Of a DNA stretch of 64,000 nucleotides, positions 10,749-24,823 are shown one piece after another. Position 1 is the stretch's first letter. Each line of letters opens with the position of its first letter. The notes below the pieces were generated by a model that was not told the origin of the DNA, did no database searches, and saw nothing but the letters and a program-made list of their open reading frames with translations. Source of the stretch: Daphnia carinata (lineage: Eukaryota; Arthropoda; Branchiopoda; Diplostraca; Daphniidae); NCBI RefSeq assembly GCF_022539665.2, contig NC_081334.1, positions 8,712,424 to 8,776,423 on the forward strand. The letters run 5' to 3'. A program made the translations under genes and the position numbers.

Positions 10749-13536
10749 ATGACTGATCATGTTTTTCTGAGTAAGCATAACCTCTCTCGTACCCCTCCAC
10801 CCGCCGCGAAACACCCCTGTCACGCCCGCCATACCAACTGTCGAATCTGTAGCAAGGTCCATTAATTTTGAGCAATTGCCCACTACCGCGCCTGCGGATA
10901 CTGATAAGTTTACGGGGTGTAAGACTTCGGAGAGGAAGTCGAACGCTAGTAAAAAAACCGCTTCCCCTGTTTTAAAACCAAGAGCGACCCCAGATAGCTC
11001 TCATAAGAGGAAATTAAGATCAAATCCTGCATACGAGTCGGTACCTGGACTAGACATTTCAAACGCCCGCAAACATCAGGCCCAGCGCACAGAGAAAACC
11101 TCGACTATTACGAAGTCACCCCCCTTTTAGCCAGAGTTGTAAACCATCTTCGCCAAAGAAAAAGTCCGTTTCGCAACAAACATCTCCCACCAAAACTCTC
11201 TCGATCGCCGTTTCGAATTTTTTTTTGGAAAAGAGAGCAGCCAATAGAAGAACAGCTCAACGTGAGCCTCAAGCATCTGCTGCAAGAAGTAAAAAAAACG
11301 AGGACAGCATCTTTCAGATACCGAAAAGCCAGCTGCCGTCCCTACTGTTAGACATCCGAAGCCTCAAGGAGAGGAAGGCAGATTTTCAGTCCAACGACCC
11401 GAAGGTCTGGGAGCACCTGAGTTGGTTGATGAACGACCAGTGGGGTCATCGAGCCGATCAGATAATACAAATAAATTGGTACCAACCGCAAATTCTATTG
11501 AAGTACTTACAGCCATTCTGGAAGTGAAAGCCAGTGGACTGATCAGGAAGTAGACGAAGAAACAAACGGAGGAACAAGTGACAGGACTCAAAGAAATTTT
11601 CACGGGACACGCGAGGAAGGTTTTGACTTATCTACACGGGCAGATTTAAAACCTCATCGATCTGCAAAAGATCACACCAACAAGAGCGGGAAGACTTTTC
11701 GGGTTCGTTCCGAGAAAAGATATCGAAACCACCGACGAGGACGGAGTATACTTGCCATTAATCACGGCCGTGAGCGACACATCAATTCACCTAGAGGAAA
11801 TCCTACTGGCGTCACAGCGAGCATTCCTGAAGGAAGTGGACAACCTAGCGTCGTACTTGAAGAAACTACACTTAATCAACAACTTGGAGGTACTACAACC
11901 GGAAATTCAATTTCTTGTGGACAAACTGAACATTTTTCCGGAAGCCAACAACCCAGTCAACGCACAGAACGCCAACGACATCAAGCCAGTAATCACGCAA
12001 ACGGAAATACAATTGAAACAAGCGCTGTTGTTCATACAAACGAACCAAACGCAACAACAAGCAACGCGGGTCCAACAAACACCGCCGCTGTCGGAAGGTA
12101 CCTCGAAGAAGAGACGGTCACGCTGCAGACACCAACGTTGCAGACAGACAATCAACCAAATATTTCCTCACACCCAACCGCCCAGCCAACAGGAAATACT
12201 AGAGGATATCAGGCAATTTCGAGCGGCATTCCAGAACTCCCTCAGAACCCACAGCGACGACCAATAAGATTTTCATCTTTTAATCCAAACATGGCTAGTT
12301 CTTTCTCTCCGCCACGTGCAGCTACAGTCAACGACTTAAACGATCTTCAGACCACTCAGCATACCTTCTCGCGCCTGGAACTGCTTCCTTCTTTTTCGGG
12401 AAGCCCACTTTCCCGTTTTGATTCCTGGATGGACTCGTTTGAAGGCGTAGTTCAAGGATCAGGATGGTCAGAGGAGAAGATTATTCAGATGCTGAGGGCT
12501 AAAATGACCGATAGGGCTTTCTCTGTAGCGAAAAATATTGTTAGGGAACATCCTAATGACTATGCGGCTGTTAAGGAAGCTTTGCTCGACTACTTTCACG
12601 GGGACGAAAACGTCGACCTGTATATTAAAAAATTTAATAAGGCTAAGCGTAAGCCGGGCGAGAAAATAGTTGATTACGCCCACCGTCTGCAGGAAATCTT
12701 TAAGAAAGCGTATCCTGTAGGCAATACCGAGCGATAATTCTCAATTATCCTTATGCAGAAATTTATAGAAGGGTTGGATTCAAAATTGCAGGCTAAAGTA
12801 AGGTACAAAGAATTTGGTGACTTTAACGCACTGGTTGCAGCGGCACGCGTTTATGATGTTCGCTTGGAGGCACTTGACTCTGACCGTGAAAAACACGAGT
12901 TTGTTAAGGCAATTGACGAGTCGAAAGGTGTGCAATATTCAGAATTGAATGAGATTAAACATGTTAATTGATCAGAAGACGATAGTCACTCATGCCGTCG
13001 CAAATATACGTCAAGGAAATAAGACCGTAGATACTCCGAAATCAGAGAAGGATGAAGTTAAAGAAGCACTGCGCGAGCTTAGTCAGGCGGTCAAACAACT
13101 CCAACTTGATAAAAGGGATAACGTTTCTTCTTTGGCAGGCGCCCCGTTTAGGAAAAGGGTATCATTTCAAACAGATAGCGTCAATCGGGAAAGAAACTGG
13201 AAACAAAACCCTCCACGCTACCCCAATACTAACGCCCACCCTTAACAAGGAGATAGGAACCAAAATAGGCCTACAAGCTATACTCCATCTTTCCCAAGAT
13301 CTAGTAATAATCCTAATAATAGGCCTACTGAGAATGTAATAACCTGTAACTTCTGCGGTTTCCGGGGTCATACTCAATCGGAGTGCCGAAAATTTCAGCG
13401 GCATATGTTGGAACAAGCACAACCTCCAATTTGCTACTCTTGCCGTGTGATTGGCCATAAATCGAACAACTGTCCCCAGTATAGGGCCACTAGGCCTAAT
13501 ATTCCAGGTCCCCCTCAACATCAGGGAAACCAATAA
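10749..13536 (+). pseudogene. Element B Gag, frameshifted
   Basis: Gag is split over several frames. The N-terminal part (10876-12267) is basic and Gln-rich. The capsid-like gag domain is at 12300-12970 (F-x-G-S-P-L-S-R-F-D-S-W, then Y-F-H-G-D-E-N) with a TAA at 12735. After a frame change near 12965 the C-terminal part runs to 13536 with a TAA at 13243. Two zinc knuckles close it: C-x2-C-x4-H-x4-C at 13345-13390 and a second CCHC at about 13435-13475. Two knuckles differ from the single one of element A. pol overlaps in the -1 frame. Confidence 0.8.
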
Positions 13537-16500
13537 GTATCAACTGTAACTTCGGGTCAGTTGATAAGGAGCCTCAGTTGAAAGCCCGACAAGTCGCAAA
13601 ATTAACAACAATCATAAACGAATCGACCCCCAGAATTCCACTAAAGATTTTTCAGATCCCTTTACAAGCACTATTTGATACAGGCGCGTCTAGAAGCATT
13701 ATTCACGAGAAGATATTTCAGAAGTTACCCCCGAGAAATCAAGTAACCTGCAGTTAGCTTGATTTCGATTTGTATGATGTAGGGGAGAAAAAGTTGCATA
13801 CGCTGGGAAAAGTTACATTGCCCGTACGATACGGAGATTCAGTTTTACGGCAGGAGTTCATTGTTACAAATGGTGTCTCTGAAGACTGTATCCTTGGATG
13901 GGATGCGATCCAGAAACACGGTTTTCGGCTTGACGGAGAAGCCAAACGTATTTATTTAGCAAGGGATGAGCAGGGATCAGCCATCTCTAGGGTACCAGAT
14001 ATGGCAATTACGACGGTCAAAAAGACGACGCTATCTCGTCAGACGTCGATCGTAATCGCAGCGCAAATGACAGGGTCATTTCCGTATGTTCCCCCTAAAC
14101 GCACGTTTATTTTTACCCCAGCAGAGGATTTGCCGGCCGGCATTTTTATTGAAGAATTCGTTGGAAATGTATCGGGAAATGGGAAATATCAAATTATGGT
14201 CGAAAATCATTCGTTAAATCAAGTCATACTTCCTAGGAACACAACATTAGGCATCATCGAAGTAATTCATAACGTAATTGGAAAGATTGCTTTACGTAAA
14301 CTAGAGGAAAAGCCTACTACAAAACATGAGTTAGCTTTAATTTCAGTGGACGCTGAATTTCAAGCTCCGCTCTCAAAAGTATTGAATGACTTTCACAACT
14401 TCTTTGCAACAAAAGATTCAGAACTAGGGAGCACTAATCTCATTAAGCATACGATTGACACACAAGGAATAGGCCCTATTCGACAGCGACCCTATCGAGT
14501 TACAAACCACCAAAGAAAGATATTGGATGATAAAGTGCAGGAAATGATGGACGCTAATGTAATACAATATTCCCATTCTCCATGGGCGTCACCTGTGGTA
14601 TTGGTTGAGAAAAAAGGCGGAGACGTAAGGTTTTGCGTTGATTATCGGAAATTGAATGCTATTACAAAAAAAGATTCATTTCCTATGCCGAGGACTGATG
14701 AAACGTTAGATAAATTATATGGAAAAAATTTTTTTACAACCCTGGATTTGGCATCCGGCTATTGGCAAATTCAAGTGGATGAACCAGATATTGAAAAAAC
14801 AGCTTTTGTAGTAGAAAACAATCTGTACGAGTTTAAACGAATGGCGTTTGGCTTGTGCAACGCACCTGCCACGTTTCAAAAGCTAATGAATTATGTACTG
14901 AAAGACGTTTTGGGACGTAAAGCATTAGTTTACTTGGATGACGTCATCATATTTTCAGACACTTTTGAACATCATTTAGACGATATCCGGGAAATTTTTA
15001 CCTTATTAAAAAAGGCCAATTTAAAATTAAAACTTAAGAAATGCCAATTCATTAAACGTTCAGTAAATTACTTAGGCCATGTTATTTCGACTGAGGGAAT
15101 TAAGCCTGATCCTGGTAAAATTGATAAAATACTGAATTACAAAACGCCCACTTCCGGTGATGAAGTGAGATCATTCCTTGGCTTAGCAGGTTATTATAGG
15201 AGATTTATTCCAAACTTTGGTTCTATCGCAAAATCTTTGACTAGATTAACACATAAGGATCTTAGTAGAAAACCTTTTTCATGGGGGGAGGAAGAGCAAG
15301 TTGCTTTCGAAAAGTTGCGGACATCCCTGGTTACACCGCCGGTTCTCGCATATCCAAATTTTAATGAAAAATTTATTCTTTTCACTGACGCATGCGACTA
15401 TGGTATTGGGGCCGTCTTATTTCAAATGCAAAACGGTCAAGAGCGTATTCTAGCAGACAATTAACTAAGGCTTAAGTGAAGTATAGTACAACTGAAAAAG
15501 AAGCTCTAGCAGTCGTGGATGCCATTAAACATTTTCGTCATTATCTCTTGGATAAACCCTTTGAGATAATTAGTGATCATCGTCCCTTGCAGTGGCTTAA
15601 AAACCAGAAAGACAATAATGGAAGATTAGGAAGATGGGCTATTTTATTAGCCGCCACCAATTACGAATTAAAATATAGACCAGGTCGCATTCATCAGAAT
15701 GCGGACTGTTTATCAAGGTTAAAAGTAGCCAATATTCAAACTGTGCAGTATATGAAATTGATTTGTGAAAAACAATTGGAAGATAACCTTTGTGTCGCTA
15801 TCAGAAATTATCTAGAGAAAGGAGAACTAGATGAGATTTTTAAAGTATCGAAACCCGATTGGGTGAAGGAAATTGAATATTTTGAGATAATTGAAGGAAC
15901 CCTTTATAGACGAGAACTGCCATCTCAGAGTAGTGAAAGGAACGACACTAACCATCAATTGGTTTTGCCATTATCTTTACGACATCTAGTGCTTAAAGAA
16001 CTACATGACGCACCGATGGGTGGACATTTAGCATTTTATAAAACTTACATGAAAGTTAAAAATAATTATTATTGGTCCGATATGAGAGGCGATATTAAAG
16101 AATATTGCCGGGCTTGTGAAGTATGTATAGCTAACTCTTCTTCACAGTATCGAGCACTTTTGCATCCGCATGAAATTGCAAAGGCTCCCTTCGATGTAAT
16201 TGGAATAGACTTTTTGGGTCCTATCACTCCAGTTTCGCCAAATGGCAATAGCTACATTTTAGTTATTACGGACTATTTTAGCCGTTGGGTTGAGGCTGTT
16301 GCCTTAAAAGATCAAACTGCTCATACAACAGCAGAATGTGTGTATAAAACTGTAATAGTTAGGCATGGAATGCCTAAGGCCATTCTTTCTGACCGTGGAA
16401 CAACTTTCACGTCAAAATTGTTTAGCTATTTTTGTAAAAAATTGAAGATTGATCAGCGTTTAACCACTGCCTATAACCCTGCTAGTAATGGGGAGACCGA

Positions 16501-17494
16501 GAGGTTCAATCGAACTTTGACGTCTATGTTAAGGAAATAATTAAAGGACGGCGAACATGCTAATTGGGAAGAAATGTTAGACGATGTTTTGTTCGCTTAT
16601 CGTAGCTCAGTCCATTCTTCGACACTTGACACCCCGTATTATTTACTCCACGGAAGAGACCCAAACATCCCTATTAACGAATTTCTTGATGCGTCCCCCA
16701 AAACATTTAAGTCTTCTTCTGATTATGTAGGTAATTTAACAGAACGTCTGCGTTATAGTTTTCAAAGAGTTAGAGAAGAAAGCGAAAAAGCTAGGAAGCG
16801 CCAAAGGGAACAATATAATAAGCGCGCAAATGAAAACCGATACGCGGTAGGCGATCGGGTATTATTGGATATCCGAGTAGTTAAAGAAGGAGATAGCAGA
16901 AAATTCACTTCAAAGTATAAAGGCCCTTATAGAATAGTAAAAATTTATTCGAATAATACGGTGGATATCGCTGATAACTCGTACACATGTCAGCGCACGC
17001 ATGTAAATAGATTAAAACCATTGTACGAAACAATGCTATGGAAAGATGAGCATTGCCCGCCACTTGAGACCCCCTCGGAATTTGAGAACCGATTCCGCAA
17101 GTCAGTTGCGACTCAAACGACAAATGTGTGGGATCACGAGATCGATGCTGAAGCCGCAAGACAACCCAATGTTGCGTCCAAGGCCGTCACAGACCTGATA
17201 TCAGACACCCGTTCGGTGGATCATCAACTAGTGGAAAGTGACAATATGATCAAACAGTCTCATCTGCTGATCGAAGGGCGATTGTCTTCGTATGACAACT
17301 GCGATGTTACGAATAATCCACAGCATCCAATGGCATTTTCCGAGAATACTCCTATACACGCCGACAAGGATTGCGACCTTCAGCAAATTGAATCCAAGGA
17401 CGATGTGACATCAACGTTGTCGCATCATGAAAGTGTCACCCGACGCCCGCAGCGAAATAGGAGGAAACCGATTCGTTACAGGAATGGAATGTAG
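13537..17494 (+). pseudogene. Element B Pol: protease, RT, RNase H, integrase
   Basis: Domains in order: aspartic protease with an intact D-T-G-A at 13677-13688; RT about 14440-15130 with F-C-V-D-Y-R-K-L, L-D-L-A-S-G-Y-W and the catalytic Y-L-D-D; RNase H about 15370-15720; integrase with an H-H-C-C zinc-binding segment (16005-16130) and a D, D, E core (G-I-D-F near 16205, S-D-R-G near 16388, G-E-T-E-R-F near 16494); a G-P-Y/F module (K-G-P-Y near 16920); and an Arg-rich tail. Lesions are few: TAG at 13755, a frame change between 15440 and 15475, and TAA at 16538. About 1300 codons is normal length for gypsy pol. It is the best preserved pol in the window. Confidence 0.93.
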
Positions 17495-17545
17495 CGACAT
17501 CATACCGAATAGCCCAGATTGTTAAGGCAACAACGAGTGGACTAC

Positions 17546-17553
17546 TATATAAA
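17546..17553 (+). promoter_or_regulatory. TATA-like box before accessory ORF
   Basis: TATATAAA lies 88-95 bp upstream of the accessory ATG, in the 146-bp gap after pol. Element E has TATTTAAG at the same relative place. It may be an internal promoter; splicing from the LTR transcript is the alternative. Confidence 0.35.
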
Positions 17554-17640
17554 CCGATCGTTGGGTGAACCATATCACAGCTTTTCTTACTCTCAGCACT
17601 TACGAACTCCCTGTCTCGCAAGTTTTTAAACGAGAACCAA

Positions 17641-18174
17641 ATGGAGAGCAACACTCAACAATCCGCTGTAAACGCAAACGGAATTGTCGGCACCTGGACC
17701 AAAATGGTGGCCATTCCGATCCAGGTTCAGGATGTCATTGTAGTGGACCTCGTGTCTCAGGCGGACAGCAACTCTACGGTGAAACGCGTCTCACCGGAAT
17801 CACCACAGCCACTACCATTTGACGCAGGGGAGACCGTCGCCAAGGACTCGCCGAGGCCTTGTGAGACGGAGGACGCCGTCGATCTCAGCCAAGGTGGAAG
17901 CCGCACTACGGATTGGCACTTGGAAGCGGCCTGGAAAGCGAAGCAGCTAGAGATCAAGACGAATTGACTGATCGCACGCCTCCTTATCAACCTGTACGAC
18001 AAGAAATGGCATGATGCCGTCGACACCCTGAAGGGGATCCTCGATCTGGATCCCGAGAAACGTCACCCACCCCTCTATGGATGGACTGCGTGCCACTGGG
18101 ACTCGCCCCAGAAGCGGTTCGGTGGAAGCGACGACGAGGAGGGTCCTCGTGCTAAGAGGTCGACATACCTCTAA
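17641..18174 (+). pseudogene. Element B accessory ORF between pol and env
   Basis: 178 codons from the ATG at 17641 to the TAA at 18172, with one in-frame TGA at 17965-17967. Not a family I recognise. It is acidic with Ser/Thr/Pro-rich stretches, then a helix-prone segment containing W-H-D-A-V-D-T-L-K, and an acidic-basic tail (G-S-D-D-E-E then K-R-S). There is no membrane segment. Element E has an ORF of similar size in the same place, but no clear sequence similarity is visible by eye. It is unlike canonical pol or env parts, so an accessory gene is the simplest reading. Confidence 0.5.
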
Positions 18175-19312
18175 GATAAACGATGAATGAAAAAAAAACA
18201 ACTTCTATATGTTATCCGTTTTAACTTTCTTATCATGTGTTTATTTCTTGTCTTAATCTCAAACTTCCCTTTCTATCTCCATGGTTACTCTTACGTTTCC
18301 CTTTAATTATATCATATGTCCTTATTCGCTTTATCTTTTTATGCCTTTATCGAATGAAAATAAAAACAGTAGTGATTAACCATTTACCTTACAAAATGAT
18401 GAAAATGAATATATATCAATCCTAATAATCATGAAAAAAAAAGAGAAAACGTTTCGTAGAGCCACGTAAATGAAAGACCCCTTATAGCAAGTTAGTAGTC
18501 GTATTGCAGTAGTTTGTAGTATATATTTTGACGGACTAACACAGTAGATGAGTAGGATTTACCGTTGAATACTAACCAAAAGCAACAACAACAAAAAACA
18601 AACAAACAAACAAACAAACAAAAGAACATATACTAACGCACGACTGATGGATTTTATGAACCACAATGTGAAATTTCCTTGCCTGTCTTCCTTCCCATCT
18701 CTTACATGTCTCCTTCCATCATTGACTCCATAAATACCTTCCAAGCGTAGCCAACTTATTATTTTTCGCCCAATATGCCACACAGTACTGTTGACTTTCC
18801 CTTTCGTTCACACACACTGCGGCTTGTCCATAGCCACTCGGAGAATACAGTAATAGCACCGTCCCTCTTTGCCTGGAAGTAATACTACTCGTGGACCTTG
18901 GACTTCCACGGCAGAATCTCTTTCCGCGGCAAAATTTTACACGTCTCTTTTCTCGCCCTCCCCACTATGCTATTCCGTATTTTCTTAATTTATCTTTTTG
19001 ATAATTATGGTTATCTTTTTTCTCTTCGCAACGATACTAAATACTATCAAAAACAAGTTGTGCTTACCCCTCCAAACACTAGTATATTCCAGTGCCCTTT
19101 TTCTTCCCTTACGCCGTAGCCTGCTGTTAACGTTGACTGGAAAGCCTCTGACCTTTAAACAGCCGTCGGCTTTTTCCTCACTCTCACTTTCCCACTTCTT
19201 TCTTTATATTTTTTTTGTTGTTACTTAGAAAACCCAAACGGTGACGTTTTATATATATATTCTGTCAAATTACATATTTTCTTTTGTTTGTATATATTCT
19301 CCAGTTATAGAA
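18175..19312 (+). other. Element B pyrimidine-rich spacer before env
   Basis: About 1.1 kb with no convincing ORF. It holds an AAAC microsatellite (about 18596-18622) and T/C-rich runs towards 19300. The position suggests leader and splice acceptor for an env mRNA; TCTCCAG at about 19298-19304 is a candidate acceptor 9 bp before the env ATG. Confidence 0.4.
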
Positions 19313-20999
19313 ATGTCCCCATTTCCATTTCTGCTGCTTCTGTGCCTCCACGGGTTACAATCCCAGGCATTTGATATGACCGTATGCGATTGCGCGTAGC
19401 CATCGAAGGTGGGAATCCTTCAATTCTCCGATGCGAAGTGCCAATCGATATCCACCGATAATAAGGCCGTGAAGGTGAAATATGCAGTGTATAGTAAAGA
19501 ACGTGCCGCAACCAAATTCCCAGGATATATTTGTGCCCGTTGGAAAAATATCCGCCATATCACTATGACCTTTTTCGGACAACTATTGATAGTGCCGGAT
19601 AAAATTTCAATCGATACCACACCCGCCGAATGCAACGAAATGATTACCAACAAAAGGTGCAACGATAATCGAATGGCTTTTGTGGACGGAAAATTTGTGT
19701 TTGACAGTGAACCAGATATCTCTGGATACTGGTTACAAACAATCGATTCGTCAATTATTAACTGTGTTCTCGAAAAAGTCGAGCTTTTTCAACAAAAGGA
19801 GGACGCAGACTTCTCAACACCTATCCGAACTGCTTCTGCTGCGTCAGTCAATCTGTCACATAATCATCTAACGCTGATTTGGGACAAAACCTACACGCAG
19901 AAAACTAAAGGAACTACCAGACTCGTCGAGGATGACATCGGTATGTTGAACCGATTGCCAGGGGAAAAACAAATCTTCCGACTCCAAGACGACGGGAATC
20001 AATTAGACTTCCATTTGACACCGGTACAGCGTTGCGTCTTAATGCAGCAAAACTGCTCCAATAAGACTTCTTCCTATGAAATAATCCGACAGCCTAAACT
20101 CTTCGTCACGACCGTGCCTATCACGAAAAACTTAACAACGGTGGAGACCCAAGCGCCACTTGGCACTGAAAATTTAAATATACCCGCCAATATCCAGTAT
20201 ATTCGTGATCATCTCACTGATCATGAAAACGAGCTGGCCCGACAAATTCAGCTACTTCAGTGTGATGCTCGTAAAGCCAAACATGAAAGAGCCGTAACGA
20301 CTGCTCAATATAATGGATGGCTAGCAGCCTCACAATTAAGCTTACCCCGGTGCACAAAACTGCAAGCATTCGGAAAAACGGTTCTATTAATTCAATGTCA
20401 ATCCTTGAATGTTACATTTGAAACCGTATTGACCTCGTGCGGACCACAACCAAAATTCCAAAATTATGCTATTAACCTCGATGGCTGGGAACTTAAAATA
20501 TTCCCCTTGTTATTGGACAAATGGATTTGTCAATTTCAATAACAAACCCTATGCCTTCCGTAATAATACGTGGGAACAACTCGAAGCCACAATTGTGTTG
20601 CCTGAACAAACGCAGGCAAACTCTTTCCGTTACGAGAACGTCGAATTTTTCGACTATGAACATCAAAGTAACCTGGCATATACTGACAATATGCTTAACC
20701 ACATGAACATCATGGCCGACATAGCAGCCGTGATCAACGAACATCCGTCATCCGAATTCACGTCACATGGTAGACCTAGCGCCACAACCATTTTCGTGAC
20801 GGCTTCTAGTGTTGGAACCTACACATCGTGGTGGGAAACAATCAAAAATTACTTCTTCATCGGCATCTTATGCATCATGGTATTACTCCTTTTACGCATC
20901 TGCTACTGTTGCGGTCTCTTCAAGATCATAGGGATCGTATGCCGTCGCCCGCCTAAACGTTCAACATCCTCTGAATCCATCCCCATGCATCCAGTCTGA
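19313..20999 (+). pseudogene. Element B Env glycoprotein, broken
   Basis: Surface glycoprotein expected to reach the plasma membrane and mediate fusion. It has an N-terminal hydrophobic signal peptide, then a C-D-C motif and G-I-L-Q-F-S-D. Conserved blocks shared with the E copy include C-x2-W-K-x-I, S-H-N-H-L-T, Q-Y-N-G-W-L-A-A and C-G-P-Q-P. A C-terminal membrane segment lies at about 20850-20930, followed by a Cys- and Arg-rich cytoplasmic tail. Lesions: TAG at 19397 (codon 29) and a frameshift near 20500. The block pattern recalls the glycoproteins of arthropod mononega-like viruses (for example chuviruses) that LTR elements have captured; this is a guess from motif order. Confidence 0.8.
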
Positions 21000-21032
21000 T
21001 TATGGGACGTAATCTCACGCCGCCAGGAGTGT

Positions 21033-21836
21033 TGTAACGAAGCCAATAAATACTTTTATTCAATATGCCTTTCTTTGTGCCATTATTGTTGACTCATATT
21101 TGTACCTATGTATTTCGCAATAGCATAACTGCGCAATTGTAACGGCGCAATATAAATTACGCCGCATACCGTATCATATTACATCGGCACTACGCCGCGT
21201 AACAACAACTGTAATTGGCGTTATGTGCTGATCAGTATTACACCATCAACATGCTGTATCAAATTTCATTAGTTGCAACATGTAATTGCGCATCAGTTAA
21301 TTGCGGTGCAATATGCGAGGTTTCGTGGTGAACTAAAGACATGAGAGAGTTCAGTTATCGACGGGTATTCTACTTCAACAGTCAGGTTGAAGTCGGCAGT
21401 CGGTGTGCATCTGACTCTCACAGGCGGAGTTCAAGTTTGGCTAGTGACTTCCTAATAGTAACTCTATACTAACAATCTGATCGGTGTCACGTGCTGAAGT
21501 GTGTCAATTTCATCTGTATTGTTTTAACCACGTGCCGACGAGCTTCTGTTACCCGCCGCCTTCTCTGATAGCCACGCCCGTGCTTCACACGAGTCACTGC
21601 GGTAAGCTTACACTAGGTGTCAGATTACACTTCGGTCTCTCTCTCTCTTTCACTCTCCCTTTGCCGACTACTTATGTCTTATTCCAACTCTTTTCTGTAC
21701 CGTTGTGCTTTACATAGACAAATATAATCGTCGTGTGGGGAAAATCGCCTCCGAGTCCTATTATTACTATTATTATTATTATTATTTTAAACGTTTTGAA
21801 TCTGTATAGTTACTCTTCAGAAGGAGATGCTTTACA
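21033..21836 (+). repeat. 3' LTR of element B
   Basis: 804 bp, partner of 9910-10714. The sequence before it is only weakly purine-rich (CCAGGAGTGT), so the PPT is degenerate or short. Confidence 0.95.
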
Positions 21837-24823
21837 CAATATTTAGAACGGTTTCAGGGGAAATACTAAAATCAATGGGAAAATTTGAATTTTCAATTAT
21901 CATTATCGACAATCACGTTTTTAATCATCATTTCTTTATCATGGAAAACTTAAGTGAAACTTGTATCCTGGGCTTAGACTTCTTATCAAGCAACAATGTT
22001 AAAATTAATACTAGAAACGGACAGATCAATTACGACCGTTTTGGGGTAGAACACAACTTTGGTACAAATATACACCCAATATATAGCTTAACGTTTGGCA
22101 AAGTAGGCATTCACATTCCACTCCCCAACCAATCACCAAAAAAAGACGATAACAATGACCTTACTGAAGCAGATTATCGCAGCTTAGAATCTTTTTCCCA
22201 ATCAGACAATAACATGATATCCAAACGAATTAAACAAAGCCGCGAAGGCGAAACAACCAACATCTCTGAAGAGATACGCATTAAAATAGAAATTTTATTG
22301 AAAAAACACGAAGCTCTATTTGCAGAAAAAGAATCAGATTTGGGTTTAGCAACCGATGTAAAACACTCCATTAACATAGGATATAACGCCCCAACTACTC
22401 AACGACTGCGCAGAACTCCAGAAGCATTTAAACTTATTGTAAAAACAAAGATCGAAGTAATGTTGAGTAACAAAATTATTAGAGAAAGTCACAGCCCATT
22501 TACAGCAGCCATTGTAATGATACACAAAAAAGATTGAGAAATGCGTATGTGTATCGATTATAGGTCACTAAACAAAATAACAGTAAAAGACAAATATCCA
22601 TTACCAAGAACTCATGAGACCATTGATGCATTGAGCGGATCAGTTTACTTCTCGACATTGGACTTACTGAGCGGCTACTGGCAGATCGAGATAGAAGAAG
22701 GCGACAAACACAAGACCGCTTTCATCTGTGAACTTGGACAATGCGAATTTAATAGAATGCCATTTGGATTAACAAATGCGCCAAGCACTTTTCAACGAGC
22801 AATGAATAACATCTTGAAATCAGTATTGTTCAGGTTCGCATTGGTTTATCTGGGTGACATCATAGTGTTCAGTAACAATATTGCTGAACATGTGACACAT
22901 ATAGAAGCAGTGTTTGAACTTCTTAAAGGCTTGGCTCAGATGAAGACTCTACCTCAATCAGCGGATTCAGCGGAGTCCGACGTACAGGAACCCCGTGAAT
23001 CGGACGGCGCGGAAGTCGTCATAGCGTATAGCTCTAAACATCTGAACGACCGCGAAGCCAAGTGGTCAACCACAGAGAAGGAGGGTTACGCAATCATCCA
23101 CGCAATTGACGTATTTAGGACATATCTATACGGAGGCAGATTTACCGTATTTACCGACTATAGACCTTTAGAATGGTTAATGAGCAAGACAGAACCCGCA
23201 GGAAGATTAGCTAGATGAGCACTCAAACTACAAGAATTCGACATCGTCATTGGATACCGGCCTGGGAAATCGCACCAAAATGCTGACACCCTAAGCCGTA
23301 TTCCCATAGTGCCACTAGCAAGAGTAGAAACAAGGGCAAAGGAAAAAGAAATTGTCCTAAAAGGGCATGAAAGAGATCGAAAAGAAATTGAAAGATTAAA
23401 AATCAAACCACAAATGGAAAGTTTAAGGAAACTGGAGGGAGAAAAGCGAAAGTAGTCAGACAGAAAGCAAAAGTTTCGAAAGGGAAAACCATAAACGGAA
23501 AACAAAGGTTTTGAAAGAGAAATTGGAAGTGACAGTAAAAGGTCTTGGCGAGAAGACAAATGGCTAGAAGGACAGCAAGCAGAAGAAGATCAGAAAAGTA
23601 ACAGATCTAGAAGCAGCTTTGTAATCAACGAGAAAGGTTTATTAACAGATAAGCAAGGAAAGCTAGTAGTCCCAAGGGAGTCAGTCAAAAGGATCTTACA
23701 AGCAAATCATGACCACATGTTAGTAGGACATTTAGGAATAGAAAAAACAATAGCCAGACTGCGAGAACAATACTTCTTCCCGCACATGCGACAAAACGTA
23801 ACATAATACATCAAAAATTGCTTAAAATGTGCAAAACGCAAGGCTATGGGAGGAAGTAAAGCACCATTGCAACCTATGCCCCCAGCTGAAACGGTGTGGG
23901 AAAGACTTGCGATGGATATTGTGGGTCCAGTTCCAATAAGCGAAAAGGGACATAGGTACATTTTAGTCCTATTAGATTACGCCAGTCGTTGCGTTTTTTC
24001 AGTACCGATGAAAGATCATACTGCCCAAACAATTACTACAATCTTGGTTTATGATATTTACACAAAATATGGATCCTCCGAAGTAGTCCTAACAGATCAA
24101 GGGACTAACTTCCTGTCGTACTTAATCCAAGAAATTTGCAAAATGTTCAAGATCAAACAAATAAGAACAACGGCATATCACCCCTAAACGGACGGATTAG
24201 TAGAACGATTTAACAGAACCCTGTGTGACATGTTAGCTTGCTACGTGGGAAGTGAACCTGGAAATTGGGACAAATATCTCCCGTTCGTCACATTTGCTTA
24301 CAACACAGCAAAGCAATCAACACTACAACAAACCCCCTTCGCCTTCTTCCTATTTTTTGGACACCCCGTGATCCCAAACGACATCAAAATAGACAGACGA
24401 TACGAGACATACGAAGACACCAGTATAATGTACTCACATCAATGGAAGAAGGCTCAGCAACTAGCGAAGGAACACCTATTTCGGGCGCAGACAAGACAAA
24501 AAAGATATTACGACGAAGCAATTAAATACAACATTGGTGACTTTGTGTTACTAAAAGCCCCACCCACTGCCGGAAAACAGGTGGAATGGACCATTCAAAT
24601 TACCAAAAATTATTCATCTCTCACTTACGAAATTCAAAACGCCGACAATGAAAAACTAAAATCAATAGTACAAGTCAACCGCCTAGAATTGCACGTCCCA
24701 GGAAATCAAGGAACAGACGGAACATCATGTGAGTTCAACAAACCGAGTAATGAGGCAGTACGAAGAGGTGCAGGAAGGCCAAGAAAACACATTAGTAACA
24801 ACGAAAGAAAGCCTCCTCCTTAA
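21837..24823 (+). pseudogene. Element A Pol, second part
   Basis: Resumes in the C-terminal half of the protease (C-I-L-G-L-D-F near 21960), followed by RT (C-I-D-Y-R-S-L-N, L-D-L-L-S-G-Y-W). The polymerase motif reads Y-L-G-D instead of Y-L-D-D at about 22846-22857, removing a catalytic Asp. After the RT palm a deletion joins directly to RNase H near 22935. Integrase follows with M-D-I-V-G-P, T-D-Q-G and L-V-E-R-F and ends in a Lys/Pro-rich tail. Stops include 22535, 23216, 23453, 23803 and 24185. The start of integrase is further scrambled by frame changes at 23460-23640. A dead polymerase. Confidence 0.88.

Larger units (their letters stand above)
9910..21836 (+). mobile_element. Ty3/gypsy retroelement B with Env, nested in A
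   Basis: LTRs at 9910-10714 and 21033-21836 start TGTAACGAAGCC and end GATGCTTTACA. The target duplication CAAT (9906-9909, 21837-21840) lies in A's protease region. Order is gag, pro-pol, accessory ORF, pyrimidine-rich spacer, env. By eye the LTRs differ at roughly 15 of 805 sites, proportionally fewer than A's, as nesting requires. Coding regions have several stops and frameshifts. Confidence 0.96.
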